Source of the DNA: Gavia stellata
Lineage: Eukaryota > Chordata > Aves > Gaviiformes > Gaviidae
NCBI RefSeq assembly: GCF_030936135.1
Contig: NC_082600.1
Coordinates: 27,969,943 to 28,033,942 of the forward strand
Direction of reading: 5' to 3'
Length of the DNA: 64,000 nucleotides
The translations under genes and the position numbers were made by a program. The notes below the pieces were generated by a model. It saw nothing but the letters and a program-made list of their open reading frames with translations, was not told the origin of the DNA and did not search any database. Shown piece after piece: positions 13,603 to 24,212 of the stretch (the stretch's first letter is position 1; each line of letters starts with the position of its first letter).

Positions 13603-14817
13603 ATGAGGCGGGCCGAGCCCTGGTGCCTGCTTCTGGCCGCGGCCTGCGCCCTGGGCCGGCCCCCGCCGCCGCGGGCCGCCGTGCGCTGCCAGGCCGCCGG
13701 CGCCTGCTTCAGCGCCCATCTCGCCAACGGCTCCTACGCCGAGGCCCGCAGCGCCTGCGGCCGCCGGCGGGGCAGCCTGGCCTGGGTCAGCGGCGAGCCG
13801 GAGCTGCGGCTGCTGCTGGGGCTGCTGGCGGAGGCGGGACCCGCGCCCTCGCTCTTCTGGGTCGGGCTGAAGAGGAACGCCTCCGCCTGCACCGACGCGG
13901 AGCAGCCGCTCCGCGGCTTCTCCTGGGAGAGTGCCGGCGGCGGGGCGGCCCCGCGGGACGTGCCGGCGGCGCTCGGCCGGTGGGTGAAGGAGCCCGTGCG
14001 GTCCTGCCTGACCGCCCGCTGCGCCGGGCTGCACCTGGCGGCGGCGGCGGCCCCTGGCAGCGGCCCCGGCTGGGGCTGGAAGGAGCGGCTCTGCCAGCGG
14101 GAGAGCCAGGGCTACGTCTGCAAGTACCAGTACGAGGGCGCCTGCCCTGACCTCAGCCCCGCGGGCGCCCTCGACCTCGACTACCGCCTCCCCTTCGAGG
14201 AGCGCAGCGCCCGCCCCGGCTTCAGCCCGCCGGGCACCGTGCTCACCGTGGCCTGCCCCGGCGGGGAGGTGCAGCTCACCTGCCAGCCCCAGCAGGGCGG
14301 CTTCGCCTGGAAGGGGGCAGAGGAGCCCCTCTGTCCCTGCCCCTTCAGCTACCGGAGCCCCGGCCGCGGGCGGTGCGCCGAAGCCGCCGGGTGCCGCGAT
14401 GCCGCCGGCGGCTTCGCCTGTGTCTGCACTCCGGGCAGGCGGGACGGGACGCCCTGCGCGGCCACAGGGGCGGCCGCCACCACCGCGGACGGCGCCGCGG
14501 AACCGCCGGGTACCGGGGCGGAGGGGCGCCGCCCCTCCGCCCCGGCACCCGGCGGTTCCGCGGAGCCGGCCGCCGCCACCACCGCCGGCGGCGAGAAGAC
14601 GGCTGCTCCGCCGCCCTCCTCCTCCTCGAACTACGTTTTCATCCTGGTGACGGTCGCGGTGGTGGTGCTGGTCATCCTGGTCATGACCGTCCTGGGGGTC
14701 TTCAAGCTCTGCTTCAACAAGAAATCCGAGGGCCGCGGGGACAAGGAGCCGCCGGAGGCCGGCAGCAAGGCGGAGCCGGGCTCCGCGGAGCCGAGCGGAG
14801 CAGCGGGCGGCGACTAG
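13603..14817 (+). CDS. CLEC14A: C-type lectin domain family 14 member A (single-exon type I membrane protein)
   Basis: Group-XIV C-type-lectin-like protein, related to thrombomodulin, CD93 and CD248. In mammals it is an endothelial cell-adhesion and angiogenesis factor that binds the matrix protein MMRN2. The 404 residues show a signal peptide (about 1-26), a CTLD (about 29-174, cysteines 29, 35, 52, 96, 135, 140, 164, 173), a sushi-like linker (182-244), one EGF-like module (cysteines 245-285), an Ala/Pro/Thr-rich mucin-like stalk (286-342), one membrane helix (344-367) and a 37-residue tail. Sequons lie at N42 and N92. The CTLD lacks the EPN/QPD and WND calcium and sugar motifs, so sugar binding is unlikely. 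The protein is shorter than human (about 490 residues), mainly in the stalk. The start is chosen for its signal peptide and A at -3 (CCAGGATG). Third codon positions are almost all G or C, and a large palindrome lies inside the stalk coding region. The neighbouring SSTR1 is convergent. Confidence 0.95.
   Translation: MRRAEPWCLLLAAACALGRPPPPRAAVRCQAAGACFSAHLANGSYAEARSACGRRRGSLAWVSGEPELRLLLGLLAEAGPAPSLFWVGLKRNASACTDAEQPLRGFSWESAGGGAAPRDVPAALGRWVKEPVRSCLTARCAGLHLAAAAAPGSGPGWGWKERLCQRESQGYVCKYQYEGACPDLSPAGALDLDYRLPFEERSARPGFSPPGTVLTVACPGGEVQLTCQPQQGGFAWKGAEEPLCPCPFSYRSPGRGRCAEAAGCRDAAGGFACVCTPGRRDGTPCAATGAAATTADGAAEPPGTGAEGRRPSAPAPGGSAEPAAATTAGGEKTAAPPPSSSSNYVFILVTVAVVVLVILVMTVLGVFKLCFNKKSEGRGDKEPPEAGSKAEPGSAEPSGAAGGD
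14495..14563. repeat. 69-base near-perfect palindrome inside the CLEC14A stalk coding region
   Basis: Arms of 34 bases (14495-14528 and 14530-14563) around a single central C pair at 33 of 34 positions. The one mismatch is A14512 against C14546. Counting weaker outer pairs, symmetry continues to 14485-14573 with 41 of 44 pairs. It encodes roughly residues 298-320 of CLEC14A. Because the DNA is symmetric, the two strands encode nearly the same peptide pattern (GAEGRRPSAP occurs in both translations). The arms are almost entirely G and C, so the mRNA or single-stranded DNA could form a very stable hairpin. A fold-back assembly or amplification error is an alternative. Confidence 0.97.
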
Positions 14818-14995
14818 CCCCGGGGCGGCCGCGGCCCCGTCCCCCGGGGCTGGCCCGAGCGGCAGCTCCCGCCCCGGGGCAGCGCTCGCCTCCCCGTCTC
14901 TCGTGCCCCCAGCCCGGCTGCCGCGGGGCGCCGAGGAAGGGGCGCCGTGGGACTTGGCTGAGCAGGGCTGGCGGATTGTCAGCCGTGGGGGCATG

Positions 14996-17900
14996 CAGCG
15001 ACCAGGGCTTTGAAGCCTTTGGACAGCCAGGAGGTTTTGTCAGTCTGAAAAACAGTTATTTAGGTGGTGACATAAGTAAAATATAAATACAGCAGCCTGG
15101 CTGACAGAGAGATTGCTTATCTGTAGCTGCAACAGATGTGGGTCTTTATCCTCTCAGAAACTGTTCTTCGGGCGCCTTACTTGGAGCAGTTGTAAAGGGG
15201 ACCGCTTTGAGCGCTCGCGTCTTGTCTGAGTGGTACTTGGAGGCTCTCGTTTTCTTTCTAATTGCTGGAGCATTTGGTGAGGTGAACTGCCATAATTTTG
15301 GAGAAAACTGTGACCCATACTCTTTCAGACTGACATTCTTAAAAATGAAGAGCATTTCTGTACTTAGAAGGTCATTAAATTGCTGAGGAAGTGGGAGGTT
15401 AATGGGGAGTCAGTTTTATACTTCTGCTGATGAAAAGAATAAAGGATGATTTAGAACCTGAATCTGATCTGTTTATTACTTCATACAATATTCATTTTTA
15501 TTGTAGCAAAGCAACAAATTTTTCAGTTCCAGTTTTTCTCCTGAGGCGCGTCAGTAGAAAACTTGCTTTCTGCACGCAATATGCGGCTCCCTTGCAATCA
15601 GACAAGGTGCTGACAAACTTCGCACTTTGAGAGGACTTAACCTGGGTCCAAATGTATCATGCAAATCCCATTCTTTTTAGTCAGATACATTGTTTTCCAT
15701 GGAGTCCCTTGAGAGTAAGGAAAGAAGGATTAACCCTTTGTGCCCCTTTCTAAATGAGGTAAAGACTTTGTCTGGGATTTCCCTTGGGAATTCCCATAAA
15801 ACAGCTTTCATCCTGGCCACAGAACTTGCTTTCATTGCAGTTCAGAGTGCTGATGCTCACTCATTATTATGGTGTTGGTTTTCAATTAAAGTGGTAATGC
15901 TAAATACTGATTCAAGGTTTTCTGAGTGCAGTAAGACACAACTAACTGGATCTCATCCAAGCCTTTTGGGGTGCAGGGAGGGTGGGGAAATATTTTCTTC
16001 CCTTAAAAGAACTTTGACCTTGGAACTGTCTTTTTAAATATGCTTTTTTGTTTGTTTGTTTTACTCTCTTTAAAGCTGACCTTCTGACTACTGCTTTCAT
16101 TTTGTGATTTTCCTGTCGAGTTTGAGAACTCTGTTTCAAAAAATAATGTGCATTATTACCTATTTTTCTTGCAAGCAAGATTGAAGATTAATCTGGTGTA
16201 AACATCTCCTAAGGATAAAGTATGACATAGCATGTTTTTTTTTCTTTTTCCCTCTCTCTCCATTTAATGACAATGGGCTGTTGCTATCTGGGAAACAGTC
16301 TTTTGCTTTTGTTAAGGGCATCACAGACATTTGTGAGCCATCAGGCTGTATATAGCCATAAATTCCATGCTTGATTCTACATTCAGAAGTGCACAGCTTC
16401 GGAAAATGACTTAGCCATTAATGCCTTTTGTCTTAATACCACTCCTGTTACTGTCACTCTAAGCAATTTCTTTTAGGGGGCAGTGTATGTGGAGCTCCGT
16501 TCTTCTACAAGGGGCTGTATAAGCAAAGAGCAACCAAGACGAATGAGAGCCTCCCTAAGTTATTATTTCTGTTTCCCTCTTTCCCACATATCAGATGGCT
16601 GAACTCTTAATGGGACTGTACAACTGTCCAGGTATGTTTTTCTAAGCTTTAGACATACTCTTGTTCTCTGTTCCAGGAATCTTACCAAGCACACAGCCAA
16701 GTGCAGAGTGAAGCGCCTGTAACTGACTACTTCTTTTGGTGTCTCTCACGATTTGACTCAGACTACTCAGTTAAAATGTACAAGTTCATGCCCATGCAAG
16801 CCATTCACCTCTCTCATCTTACTATTCTCATTTCGCTCTTCGCCTTGGCTTCCTGTGAAATCACATTTTGATTTCAGAGTTCTTTTTCTCACACTCAAGA
16901 TTCAGGATTAAGCATTAGACATTTGTCTAAAGGACTACACAAGGATTCTGTTATGTTTTCCCTGGTTTATAATTTGGCTCAGCTGAAACCAGACTATTTT
17001 GCATCTAAGGATGGGATCTGTCTCACTAGGTGTAGACATCTCTAACAGCTCATCTAGACTCTTCCTCTCACTCACAGCCTATGGGGAGAAGTATGTACTT
17101 GCAATTCCTCTCATTTTAGACTAGGTGCTGAAAACAGGGCCAATGAATTGCATCCTAAAAGTGCCATTTCCTACATTGACTGTAAAGAAAGCCTAGGGAG
17201 GCTACTCATATTTAAATGCCTGTAAAACACATGTCTAAAATTAAATCAGAAAAATCAGCTAACCTAGGTCTCCAACTGTGCAAGTCGCTTTTCTAAAAGC
17301 AAGCTCACAGTGCCTTGTGTCTCTTCAAGGCATGGCTAAATGGCCATAATTTTACCATAGTTTCTATTGTTTTTACACGTTGGTGATTCTTGTTTTGTCT
17401 GTTTGGGTTTTTTCACCATCTTTTTGCAGTCAGTAGAATACAAAGCCAATAGCATTTGGGCTTGATTGGAACCTGAGCAGGTTTGAAATGCATGAATTTC
17501 TCTTCCTCTAATGTTTCAGATCAAGAAGTGGATGGTTTGGGAGAAAGGATAAATAATTTTTGCTTTCCACTCTCAATTTAAATTGTGTCTTTCTTAAATA
17601 GGAAACCAACAGATAACTGACTTGCAACATGGACTGTTGGCTCATACGATAACCATGATTCAGTGATCTGCAAGGCAGATTCAGTGCAGGGTTTGCTGTT
17701 TGCATCCATAGGAGGAGAATAAATAAGTAAGGTCATAATAAGTACAGATAATCATAACAAGGATTGATATAATAAAAGTGTCTGGTTATGAAATTGGATG
17801 CAACTTTCTTTTAGTTATTATGTAAACCATGTGTAAAACACACAATAAAATGTAAATTTTTTTCCAAAACCTAGCAGAGATGGAGAAAAATCTTGACTTT

Positions 17901-19839
17901 TTCCCTCATGTTACATACATGTCCTTTGACTAAACATATTGTATAAGCATATTATATTGCAACTGTTTTTCCAGTATGGGAAAAACATTATTTTATCCCA
18001 TATTAAAACTATATAATTCACATACAAACTTTGTATCTGTGAGTTTTACAATGGATACGTTTGTATGGAGGATTTTAAATAATATAGTACTTTCAATTCT
18101 AGTGGTTCATATTAGGTATTTTTTAAAAAATTGTAAATTCCCTGGGGTCATGCGCAGTATTGTAGACCCTGGCTCTTGACTAGAGGACTGGATGTAATAA
18201 TGTAATGGTTATGAAATGGTGGTCACAAGAATCTGTGAGTGCACATTTAAAAATGGTGATTTCTGCAAAGAGTAGGAATGTCCAAACCTCTCATCTATCA
18301 CAGTGGTCCAAAGAGTGTTCCCTGTTGCCAATTATTAAATCTGATTTTTAGATTTCCTTAATTTGTCTAAAGATAGTTTGACTGGTAGGCACATCATTTG
18401 TCAGCTGTACATTTTATTCATGAACATGTGATGAATTTTTAATGGTTTGTATTAATCAAATAATCAGAAATAAAATTTTAATTTTCCACAAATTTCTAAT
18501 TATGATTTATACTGCTGAGGGCTTGATTAAGTGTGTTATGGGATTAAAGTGAAATCTAAAAGTGGTCATGGGCAAAATTCAAATACTTCAAAGAACTTTA
18601 CTGCTTTTTAACTGTAATATATAGCTGAAAAAAGATTAAAAAATGAATGGACTCCATGCTTCCCCCAGGAAGTGTAATTTCCTATCACTTAATCAATTTT
18701 TTTTCATGTTTTCAGACCTCATTATCCTTCCTCGTTTATTGCATGGAGCTTAATCACTGGTTCATGCAACTTAATCCTTCTAGAAATAATATTTTCTATT
18801 TCTTCAGGATGTGGACATTTATCAAGGCCGTAGAGTGGTGATTTATACATTTCACTAATGATCTATAACTGACTTGAAAGGCAAACACAGCAATGCAGCA
18901 GCAGTAACCACTCTCCCAGGGCTTCAAAACAGGTGAAACTTCATGCCTTTCCTTCTTCCCCCAATATGCAGCCTTGCCTTTCTCATCTGGACTTGTGGAG
19001 CTCTGGCACTGGGAGACTGGAAAGTGAAAGTGAAAGGGGGAGTCATCCTTTTGCAAGCAAGTCTTTTTCCTTTTCTGTACTGCACACTTGAAGGACTGCT
19101 TTGCTGTAGGTGAGGTACCTGAAGGCAGCAGTGGAGGTGGGGAAGGTAGAGTCGTGGTGGTGATCCCACATTTATTATGGCCTTTCCCTCCTGCCACTTG
19201 CCAGTCCTTTCGCATTGCAAGTCTGTGCAGAAAGATGGGGGAAACAACTACTATTATGTATTTCATGGATCACATAAAGAGCGAGAATCCTGCAGGTCCA
19301 GGGAGAGGATGAACTGAGGAGGGAGAGATAAGAAAGACAGGCAAGTATCCGTCTTTACCAGGATGTAGCCATCCTTACCATCCTCTCACTGCATATTTTT
19401 TCAGGTGTTTGTTATTCAAAATGTGGTGGTTTGCAAACAAATAAGCATTTTCAGTCATTAATCCAGCAACAGCACATGGGCTGTAATATGTCAAAAAAGC
19501 ATGGTTTTGTTTTTGGAATGTGACCAGCAGGTCTCGTATTTTGGACTGATAAGAATAGTTTACACTGTTCCCTGGAAAATAATGTAGGAGCATAAGAACA
19601 GATAGTTTGAGTGAGAGTAAAAGTTATCTAAGTCAGTAATCTCTCTGTGACAATAGCACATGCTTGAGGAAATAGAATAGGAAATCTGACATCTGTAAGT
19701 GACATTTCCCCTAGGTACTCTAAGGTTGCAAGACTTTGAGTTTGGGACTGAGTTCATGTCACACTTGGTAGACTTCCATCAATTTGTCTAACAGGGTTTG
19801 GATTTGATCTATTACTTTTGGCATCCAACCATCCTGTAT
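14996..19839. other. CLEC14A 3' flank and gene-free AT-rich spacer
   Basis: The first few hundred bases are probably the CLEC14A 3' UTR. Beyond about 15.5 kb no gene, RNA gene or clear repeat is recognised. Several AATAAA hexamers occur (for example 17771-17776), as expected in AT-rich DNA. A 156-codon minus-strand frame (19266 to 18796) has no motif and is taken as chance. Confidence 0.55.
15438..15443 (+). terminator. Candidate polyadenylation signal for CLEC14A
   Basis: This is the first canonical AATAAA downstream of the CLEC14A stop and would give a 3' UTR of about 0.64 kb. A T-rich stretch follows within about 30 bases. The hexamer is common in AT-rich sequence, so the call rests on position only. 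Confidence 0.35.
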
Positions 19840-20295
19840 CAATTAGTTCCACAATTTATTCACATGTGAAAAAAAAAAAGTAGACCAGTTCATCTTCTTG
19901 ATTTTCCATACCTTTGCCATACACTCCTTCACTCATCTCTATCCCAAGTTGAAGAGTCTATTTAGTTTCTTCTTTTTTAGAAACAATTTTATAGATCTGA
20001 CTGTTTTGTTATTCTTTTTTGCACTTTTTCTTATATTGTTAGATTCCTTATGAAATCCAAATTTAGAAACTGTTGGAGGTGCAGGTACAGTATAGTCTTC
20101 TACAACAGTTTAACAGTATCTTCTGTTTTTTAAAAGTTACTAACGTAACCATTTGTTTGTTTTGACCACTTTAGAGAGCTATGCTGATGTTTTCAAAGAA
20201 TTATCCCTCAGGTTTTTTCCATTTATGAGAAATTTGAGCAGGACAAGCCCCAGGACAGAGCCCTGTGGGTTTCCAGCAGTTTTCACCACAGTTCA
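19840..20295 (-). mobile_element. Strongly decayed CR1/L3-like LINE fragment
   Basis: Read against the order of landmarks in minus-oriented CR1 and L3 elements, the plus strand keeps a run of matches. These are AGTTCCACAATTTATT (about 19844), a 'TTGAAGAGTC' block (about 19949), 'TTGTTATTCTTTTTTGCAC' (about 20007), 'TTTTGACCACTTTAGAGAG' (about 20159), 'GATGTTTTCAAAGAATTATCC' in part (about 20184) and 'AGGACAGAGCCCTGTGGG' (about 20253). Their order and spacing fit the C-terminal part of a LINE ORF2. Every possible frame is broken by stops. The match is from memory of the family, so boundaries and subfamily are approximate. Confidence 0.5.
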
Positions 20296-20453
20296 TAGTA
20301 CAGCTTTTTCATTAGGGAATTCCTTCTGAATTCTTAGGGGAGCACAAGCCTCCACTAACAGTTTTGTACTGTTGACTGTTTGATTTACTCCAAAACTCTT
20401 ACAAACTCTTCATTCTGATGAACTTCCACAGACTTATCTATTGCCCCTCTTCC

Positions 20454-20478
20454 AAAAAAAAAAAAAAAAAAAAAAAAA
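20454..20478. repeat. Poly(A) run of 25
   Basis: Twenty-five consecutive A residues follow the decayed LINE by about 160 bases. No processed-gene copy is seen upstream, so it is a simple mononucleotide tract. Confidence 0.95.
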
Positions 20479-23400
20479 GGATAGTCCAATCGTCCATAAT
20501 GAACAGAGGCAAAAAGATTTCATGGCTTTCCCCCATGGCTCTTTCTTCCAGAAACGCTCTTAAATACAATCATCATTCATCAGCAGTAAGTACACTGGTT
20601 GGTTTCCTGCTCTACTGGATTTTGCATTGGTAGTTGCTATGTTTTTAGGCAGATGTTCCTCTAATTATTTTTTTTTTCATGCTTTAAAATTTTGCTATTT
20701 ATTTGCTAAAGTTCACCCTTTCTTCTGTTTTCTTTATTTGTACTTGATGTCAACTTTAAATTATGTCCTTTTATGTTGTGTACTGTTTAACCTTTTAGAC
20801 TTTTTGAGGGGACAGTTGTCTTCTAATGTCTTCTTTCGATAGCTAATATGTGTTTAATCTGATCCCCAATAACATTAAATAGTCCCAGTGCCACCTGCAA
20901 GCCTTTACCCTTTCAGCTGTTCCTTTTAATTTCTTTTTAGCATCCTTCTTAATTTATATGCAGCTCCCTGCTATGAAATTAATCATTAACATAATGAATG
21001 TTTTTAGCTTTTTTACTCAAAGTTGTTCATGAGATGATGAAGCAGATTCTGGTCCATTTGAAGCAATTCTGATATCCTAAGAGAATAAGTAATCATAAGA
21101 ACACCTGCATTAGTCTTACTCAGTAAAACAAAGTTGGTTTTCATCCTTTTCTAGATTCTGAAGCTTAAAGGGATGCAACGATAATATACAACAGGAGCAT
21201 CAACCTATTAATATACAATGTGCATTACAGTCTGTTCTCCCCTATACTTAGTGACATGATATTATTAAGATATCCAAAACTTTTACATCACAAGTCCTCT
21301 TTCACTTACCTATACATCAGACAGATACTAATGAGGATGCTCTCATTACTTTCAGATAAATTGACCACACTAATGCTGTTAACATCCCTTGCAATTCCAT
21401 AAATCCAGTTAAGATCTCTCAAAAGCATGTCCTATTAACTTGTCATATAAAGTCAACTTTGCTGCAGTAAAAGACAAGAACTTAGGTTTAAATGCATATT
21501 CTTCTTTTGTGTTAGAAATTAAAGTATGCATATATTGGCATACATTTACAGAGAATACGCTTTCCCAGTAAAATTTGAGACTGTAGGAATATTTTTTTTG
21601 AGCAAATTTCTGTCTGGCCAGGAGAAGTCCTTCTGCAGACTCAGGAATCTTATTTCAGTGCAAATATGACTGACAGGAGATTTTCTTCCATGCTTAGGGA
21701 GTTTATTCTCTTGCTTATTTTCAATTAAACCTTAGTTCTAATGAAAGGTTCTTGAATGAGTACACTGAAACCTGCAATCCTCTGGAGATCAGATAAGACA
21801 TCTTGGGAATATAGCTCTATGACTTCATGCTAAACTAAGTTCAGAGTTTCAAGGTCTGTGGAGAGGAATACCTGAACATTACCTTTTGTTCTTAAAAGTA
21901 TATATTTCTCTTATGGGAAGTAATTTTCCCAGTCATAGCACTGAAGATGCTTTTAAAGTAAGAAGTTCTGTAAATCTTACTTTATGATGGTGAAAAAGCA
22001 GAGAAAATGCTGCTGTATTCCATTTCCGTCTTGTTGATATGGAGTTGTTCCTTGTGTTGAGCAAAAATTTGATAAGACTTTTTTCTATTTTAATGATAAA
22101 AGGAAAGAAAATAATCCATGAAATTCAGAGCATTTGAAAAATCCAAAGTAAATTAACATTTTTTTAAAAAAATCTATTATTTATCTGTTTCCTGCATTGT
22201 TTTCCTGGGTTTCTAGTAATTCCATAAAGTACCTAAATTATCACTTGGTTCCTAGAAAAAATAACGGGATACTTTCTAACCTCTTCAAAAAGAACAGCCA
22301 GCTTTCAAAATAGCGTCTGCAATAAAAAACAAAACTTCATCTTTCTTGCTGAGTTGGAAGTTCATGTATTTGCTGTACCCTAAACAATCTAAATTAATCA
22401 TGGGAAAGAGCCAAGTCCTGCTTTATAATGCCTGTGCTGGACTCTATTTTTTTTTCCTCTTTTCTTAACAAAATGGCCTCTCCTGGGCATCCCACTCTTG
22501 ATTTTTCCCCATTTCAGAATCCTTCTTTCTAAGGCTGTTCAGTGTCAGATATCCACCAGTTTTGCCTTATTTAATTTCCATTGTCCCCAGGTATCCAGTC
22601 TTTTGCTGTGATGTGAATATATCTTGAATGTTTTGCCTGGTCTTCTATGACACTCTATAAAGCCCTGCAACCCTTCTACCTTCTCTTCCGCCATAAATAA
22701 CAGGAACAACAGTGACAATTAAAACGCCACCTGTCCCCCACACCTGTAACAACTTCACATACAAGCATCTGAGAGAGTCTTTCCCATAACTTTTCTTCCC
22801 AGTTAACTGATGAGGACTTTGTACAATCTTGTATTGGTACAAGTAGCAGATGAGATTCAATTTCTTCTGGACTCATTATGTGATCAGTTAACAGCTACTG
22901 GCATAAAAATTGAAACAAAGTATATACAGTGCCATCAAAAAATACATTCACTGTGTTTCTTTTCTTTCATTTCATTGAATTTTCTTTCATTCATTCATTC
23001 GGTCTTGCGATTGATTTGTGTAATTTGTTTAAATGTAAGGCATGAACCATAGACTAGATCTTTAGCTGATGCAGCTGTTCAAAACGTCACTGAAATCAGT
23101 TACTGATAGTAGCCAAGAGTCTTCAGTGGTAAATAAGCAACTTTGCTTATGAAGACACTTAAGTTTATAGAAAGAATACAAAATGGTATAGAAAAATATA
23201 ATAATAAACATGTCTTAATATCAAAGTTGTTCTAGTTTTCATGAAGACATACGAAACTCCTTAAAAAAGCTTCTTTACAATATTGTACAGTCAGTCTAGC
23301 TTCTAAAAGTGTCTTTTCTTTTTCTGTGACTAAATGATACACAAAATAATTCTGCTGCAATGTTAGGAAAATAAACTCACTAATACTGGTATTGATTTTC

Positions 23401-24160
23401 TGCTCAATAAAGCAGAGCTTTTCAAATTTTTTTTTTATCCATGACTTGTCTCTCATTGATTAGATAAGGAGGCAAGTTCCATCTATGTCTGTTTTTAATA
23501 GAAATCAGAGAGCAACAAGATCCCCAGCCTTTAGCTGGTACTCTATGTAGCTGGTAGATTATCTATCAGATAATGCACTTTTTGTGTACATTTACAATGT
23601 ATTATAACCTGTTTATCCCAATTAAATAATGAAAGGACCATAATCACAACCTCCATTAGTTTTCTGGTTTGGACCTCAGATGGAGATGTTCATCTTATCC
23701 TAGCTGGGGAAGGGTGTGGTTGGTCCATGTAGTAGGCTTGGGGAGTGATATCGCGAAGTCCTGGGCAATTGCAGCTCTCAGTGAGTGCTAGCAAGCTCCA
23801 AACTTTCTGAACTTCAAAGGGATATCTCCAAATATAGCCACTCCAGTTCTAAATCAAACACTAGTCACGTTTTTTATTCCAAGATCTCCGTCTCCTACCA
23901 GCTCCAACCTCTCCAGTCATGGACTCACCTCCTTAGCAGAATTAACACTCCCATTTCCTCTACACATCAGAACAGCACAAATGCAAACCAAAGACTTACA
24001 ATTGCCTAAATAGTAATATCATGCTACCTAACTGTCCAGCAACTGGAATCTGAATTTTACTAATCATGAATTCCTTTATAACCAATATACATTCTAATTC
24101 ATCCCTTTACATGTCGGCTAACAGACCAAATATGATGTTTATGTATTTTATAAGAAGGAA

Positions 24161-24212
24161 GCATATATATGCACATGTACGTTGTGTGTGTGTGTACACT
24201 CATACATACGTG
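24161..24212. repeat. Alternating purine-pyrimidine tract (Z-DNA prone)
   Basis: GCATATATATGCACATGTAC is followed by a TG run and then by CATACATACGTGC, giving about 50 bases of near-continuous alternation. Such tracts are polymorphic and can adopt Z-DNA. No nearby promoter is seen. Confidence 0.8.

Larger units (their letters stand above)
13200..14995. promoter_or_regulatory. CpG island covering CLEC14A promoter and gene
   Basis: Dense CpG dinucleotides and very high GC run from about 13200 to just past the CLEC14A stop, against AT-rich flanks. No TATA box is visible in the 200 bases before the start codon. GC-box-like GGGTGGG and GGGCGG motifs lie at about 13475-13500, and an ETS-core-containing site (TTTCCTCCGG) is at about 13428-13437. 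ETS sites would fit the endothelial expression known for CLEC14A, but binding is inference. Confidence 0.85.

Noticed and set aside
13246-14994. 582-codon open frame antisense to CLEC14A
   Set aside because: GC-rich DNA with few possible stops opens antisense frames by default. The product is low-complexity Gly, Ala, Arg and Pro without domains, and part of it mirrors the sense protein only because of the palindrome at 14495-14563.
13623-15086. Other-frame plus-strand frames over CLEC14A (175, 237 and 83 codons)
   Set aside because: They are shadows of the GC-rich coding frame, rich in Arg, Gly, Ala and Pro, with no domain. The 404-codon frame carries the full receptor architecture.
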